DNA from: CAYUTA01 sp964447605
GTDB taxonomy: Bacteria > Bacillota > Clostridia > Christensenellales > CAG-138
DNA length: 5,797 bases
Reading direction: 5' to 3'
NCBI GenBank assembly: GCA_964447605.1
Contig: CAYUTA010000098.1
Span: 1-5,797, forward strand
Position 1 is the first letter of the stretch; every line of letters starts with the position of its first letter. Position numbers and translations under genes: made by a program. The notes beneath the pieces were generated by a model. That model saw only the letters and a program-made list of their open reading frames with translations. It made no database searches and was not told the origin of the DNA. Shown here one piece after another: positions 5,697-5,797 of the stretch.

Positions 5697-5771
5697 ATGC
5701 TGAGTGAAAACCGACTGGAAAAAATGAAGCAGATAGAAATACTTAGAGTGTGTATCCAAAAGGATATTTGA
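5697..5771 (+). CDS. Possible 24-residue small ORF downstream of the right-end promoter
   Basis: The frame encodes MLSENRLEKMKQIEILRVCI then QKDI and a TGA. It begins about 35 nt after the predicted transcript start. The peptide is charged and could form a helix; I do not recognise it. Upstream only a weak GGGG lies about 13 nt before the ATG, so translation is uncertain. It could be a leader peptide, a fragment of a decayed gene or chance. Confidence 0.15.
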   Translation: MLSENRLEKMKQIEILRVCIQKDI

Positions 5772-5797
5772 GTGAAGCGTCGAATATAAATACAGAG

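Larger units (their letters stand above)
5347..5797. other. Gene-poor right end: hairpin-rich intergenic stretch, then AT-rich promoter region
   Basis: About 450 bp with no convincing protein. Between 5382 and 5630 there are four separate stem-loops around a GC-rich core (about 5440-5565) of CTCCGCTTCGCTC and CTGCTTGCGCTCC type near-repeats. From about 5630 the composition turns AT-rich, with a promoter and a tiny ORF. Long open frames over this stretch are low-complexity, lack ribosome binding sites and run through the hairpins, so I treat them as chance. Confidence 0.6.

Noticed and set aside
5398..5697. Plus-strand 99-codon frame after the isomerase
   Set aside because: It starts inside the single-stranded region before stem-loop 2, reads through all later hairpins and the promoter, and lacks a ribosome binding site or known motif.

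Overview
This window reads as chromosomal DNA from a GC-rich anaerobic Firmicute, most likely class Clostridia. The basis is an electron-bifurcating NfnAB gene pair, sigma-A-type promoters, strong AGGAG-type ribosome binding sites and tight gene spacing. No species can be named from the sequence alone. Five complete protein genes are present, arranged as two transcription units that diverge from about 3364-3545.

Left arm, minus strand, read right to left: an aldo/keto reductase (2521-3363), a 208-bp gap with a promoter and several palindromes, then nfnA (1467-2312) and nfnB (70-1464), two bases apart. NfnAB couples NADH and reduced ferredoxin oxidation to reduction of two NADP+. The aldo/keto reductase is a probable NADPH consumer, so the two units could be linked through the NADPH pool (inference).

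Right arm, plus strand: an extended -10 promoter with a 22-bp inverted repeat set between its -35 and -10 boxes, followed by a two-gene operon. The first gene is a Gfo/Idh/MocA dehydrogenase (3546-4625). The second, after 4 nt, is an aminosugar-6-phosphate isomerase/deaminase of the NagB family (4630-5346) that resembles AgaI more than classical NagB. This suggests repressor-controlled catabolism of an amino sugar or amino-sugar derivative that first needs an oxidation or reduction. The actual substrate cannot be read from the sequence.

Right end (5347-5797, about 450 bp): no convincing gene. It holds four stem-loops with perfect or near-perfect stems and a GC-rich low-complexity core. It then changes abruptly to AT-rich DNA with a consensus-like promoter and at most a 24-codon ORF. 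The hairpin-rich stretch looks like a dispersed intergenic repeat or structured untranslated RNA and is the least explained part of the window. No rRNA, tRNA, CRISPR array or transposase gene was seen.
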